From the NCBI GenBank assembly GCA_030830385.1, contig JAURNA010000093.1, forward strand, positions 1 to 6,319: DNA of 6,319 bases, read 5' to 3'. A program made the position numbers and the translations under genes. Numbering within the stretch: position 1 is the first letter of the stretch; each line of letters begins with the position of its first letter. Below, piece after piece: positions 5,734-6,319 of the stretch. The DNA is from Crocinitomicaceae bacterium. Lineage in GTDB: Bacteria > Bacteroidota > Bacteroidia > Flavobacteriales_D > Crocinitomicaceae. The notes under the pieces are model-generated. The model had not been told where the DNA came from. It ran no database searches and saw only the letters and a program-made list of their open reading frames with translations.

Positions 5734-5925
5734 TAGTTACAGAACCACTCTGGTTGAGAGTAACAGACAAAAAAAGACGTATCACCACCAAGCAATGCGA
5801 TCTGAATAAGTTGTTCATGGATACCCCTTCTCGTTCATGCTTCGCTCGGGCGAACACCTCCCGTAGGAGATAATTATGCAAACAGATTCAATTTAAACCA
5901 AAATCCAAATCGTACTTACCGGAAA

Positions 5926-6054
5926 ATGTCTACTTTTGAAAAAAGCAAAAACGTAATGTCGGATAATTTTTTCGAAGGATCAACAGCAGCAGTAGGAACA
6001 ATCATCACAATTGCATTGTTGGGAATTATCTTCTCAATTCTCATCTGGGGCTAA
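5926..6054 (+). CDS. Very small single-span membrane protein (unrecognised family)
   Basis: From ATG 5926 the frame encodes 42 residues. From the second in-frame ATG at 5956 it encodes 32 residues: MSDNFFEGSTAAVGT followed by a hydrophobic span (about IITIALLGIIFSILIW) and a final Gly. I favour the shorter form because an exact -7 box, TACTTTTG (5931-5938), lies inside the longer frame, 17 bases before ATG 5956, the same spacing as in front of the pterin synthase gene. A convincing terminator follows at 6077-6115, so this looks like a one-gene unit. The polar, acidic N-terminus and single helix ending at the stop suggest a membrane peptide with almost no distal tail. I do not recognise the family. 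Small subunits of membrane complexes have this form, but no partner is indicated. Confidence 0.6.
   Translation: MSTFEKSKNVMSDNFFEGSTAAVGTIITIALLGIIFSILIWG
5931..5938 (+). promoter_or_regulatory. -7 box of the small membrane protein gene
   Basis: TACTTTTG is an exact TAnnTTTG match, 17 bases before the ATG at 5956. No -33 TTG is present at the normal distance. If active, it makes the upstream ATG at 5926 untranslatable from this transcript. Confidence 0.45.
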
Positions 6055-6076
6055 AATTCTGTAGTCAGAGACGATT

Positions 6077-6115
6077 ATCCTGTCATTTCGCATTTGCGGA
6101 GGCAGGATTTTTTTT
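6077..6115 (+). terminator. Intrinsic terminator after the small membrane protein gene
   Basis: ATCCTG (6077-6082) pairs with CAGGAT (6103-6108). Inside, TC/GG can extend the stem and CGC-attt-GCG forms an inner stem. The hairpin runs into eight T residues (6108-6115). It is 22 bases after the stop codon of the small gene, which supports that gene being expressed as its own unit and separates it from the GH3 gene. Confidence 0.8.
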
Positions 6116-6147
6116 GCCTTTTTCACTGATAAAGAACACTCGGTAGA

Positions 6148-6319
6148 ATGCCATTTAACTCGATTTTTGCCTGGGTCATCAAGAAGCGGATTCACCAGAT
6201 AGATCTGTTCCGGAAATATCCCGTGGAAGTCCAAAGCGAGTTGTTCGAACGCTTGATCAGGTCCGGAAAGCACACACAGTTTGGTGAATTACATGACTTT
6301 CCATCCATCGATACATACA
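6148..6319 (+). CDS. GH3-family (auxin-responsive-promoter type) protein, N-terminal fragment
   Basis: The first 57 codons are visible before the right edge. The start MPFNSIFAWVIKKRIHQIDL, then FRKYPVEVQSELFERLI, SGKHTQFGELHDF and SIDTY match the conserved N-terminus of Bacteroidota GH3-family proteins (helix KKRIHQI, KYP-EVQ-ELL, T-FG). GH3 proteins belong to the acyl-adenylate-forming enzymes. In plants they attach amino acids to hormones such as auxin and jasmonate; the bacterial substrates are not established. The full protein is normally about 500 residues, so the ATP-binding motifs are outside the window. No TAnnTTTG box is evident between the terminator at 6115 and the ATG. The family call is from memory of the N-terminal pattern and is fairly confident. 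Confidence 0.85.
   Translation, partial: MPFNSIFAWVIKKRIHQIDLFRKYPVEVQSELFERLIRSGKHTQFGELHDFPSIDTY

Larger units (their letters stand above)
5588..5925. other. 338-base GC-rich structured gap without a convincing gene
   Basis: Open frames exist on both strands but are rich in Arg, Trp and Cys, overlap each other and resemble no family I know. Base composition changes: the part from about 5650 to 5735 is visibly more GC-rich than the neighbouring genes. Several inverted repeats occur: 5609-5642, 5696-5733, AACCA-ctc-TGGTT near 5744-5756, TTCGC-tcgg-GCGAA near 5841-5854 and CTCC-cgta-GGAG near 5857-5868. The 14-base motif CCGATGGT(G/C)GG(T/A)GG occurs at 5653-5666 and 5720-5733. It may be a dispersed intergenic repeat, a structured RNA, or a decayed insertion. 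None of these is shown. Confidence 0.45.

Noticed and set aside
5612..5881. Three overlapping 65-80 codon frames on both strands in the structured gap
   Set aside because: They overlap each other, are Arg/Trp/Cys-rich and lie over inverted repeats; chance frames in GC-rich DNA explain them better.
6034..6273. 79-codon minus-strand frame over the terminator and the GH3 start
   Set aside because: It is antisense to a recognisable GH3 N-terminus and runs through the terminator hairpin.

Overview
The window looks like chromosomal DNA of a member of the Bacteroidota, probably order Flavobacteriales (Crocinitomicaceae/Cryomorphaceae-like). This is inferred from Bacteroidota-type promoter -7 boxes (TAnnTTTG) in front of several genes, the lack of clear Shine-Dalgarno sequences, a remnant of a surface protein with a type IX secretion (T9SS)-like C-terminus, and a GH3-family gene of the kind common in this phylum. 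No rRNA, tRNA, CRISPR array, intact insertion sequence or phage gene was seen.

Layout. Positions 1-3711 are all on the minus strand. In transcription order they hold tlyA (an rRNA 2'-O-methyltransferase), about 480 bases with no intact gene but traces of a decayed frame, a broken gene for a secreted T9SS-type protein that seems to have lost its central domain, and then a tight cluster of sufS, sufE and the start of a DUF59/MIP18 gene running off the left edge. From a divergent promoter region at 3712-3788 everything else is on the plus strand: a PTPS-type pterin synthase, folE, a YugP-type membrane zinc metallopeptidase, a 338-base GC-rich structured gap with no convincing gene, a very small membrane protein with a terminator, and the start of a GH3-family gene running off the right edge.

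How the genes work together. SufS takes sulfur from cysteine and passes it to SufE Cys51. The DUF59 protein belongs to Fe-S cluster maturation, so the left block is the sulfur-mobilising half of the SUF system; the sufBCD scaffold genes are not in the window. FolE makes dihydroneopterin triphosphate from GTP and the pterin synthase next to it uses that product. The spacing of the synthase's catalytic cysteine (C-x5-HGH) is that of biopterin-type synthases rather than QueD, so this pair may make a tetrahydrobiopterin-type cofactor.

Most notable observations: three minus-strand start codons each lie exactly four bases after a -7 box, which suggests leaderless mRNAs; the secreted-protein gene keeps both ends but not its middle; the pterin synthase is of the biopterin type; a 32-42 residue membrane peptide gene was found; and the structured element at 5588-5925 is unexplained. 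I found no clear evidence of a wholly new multi-gene system. Most of the window is recognisable housekeeping genes.
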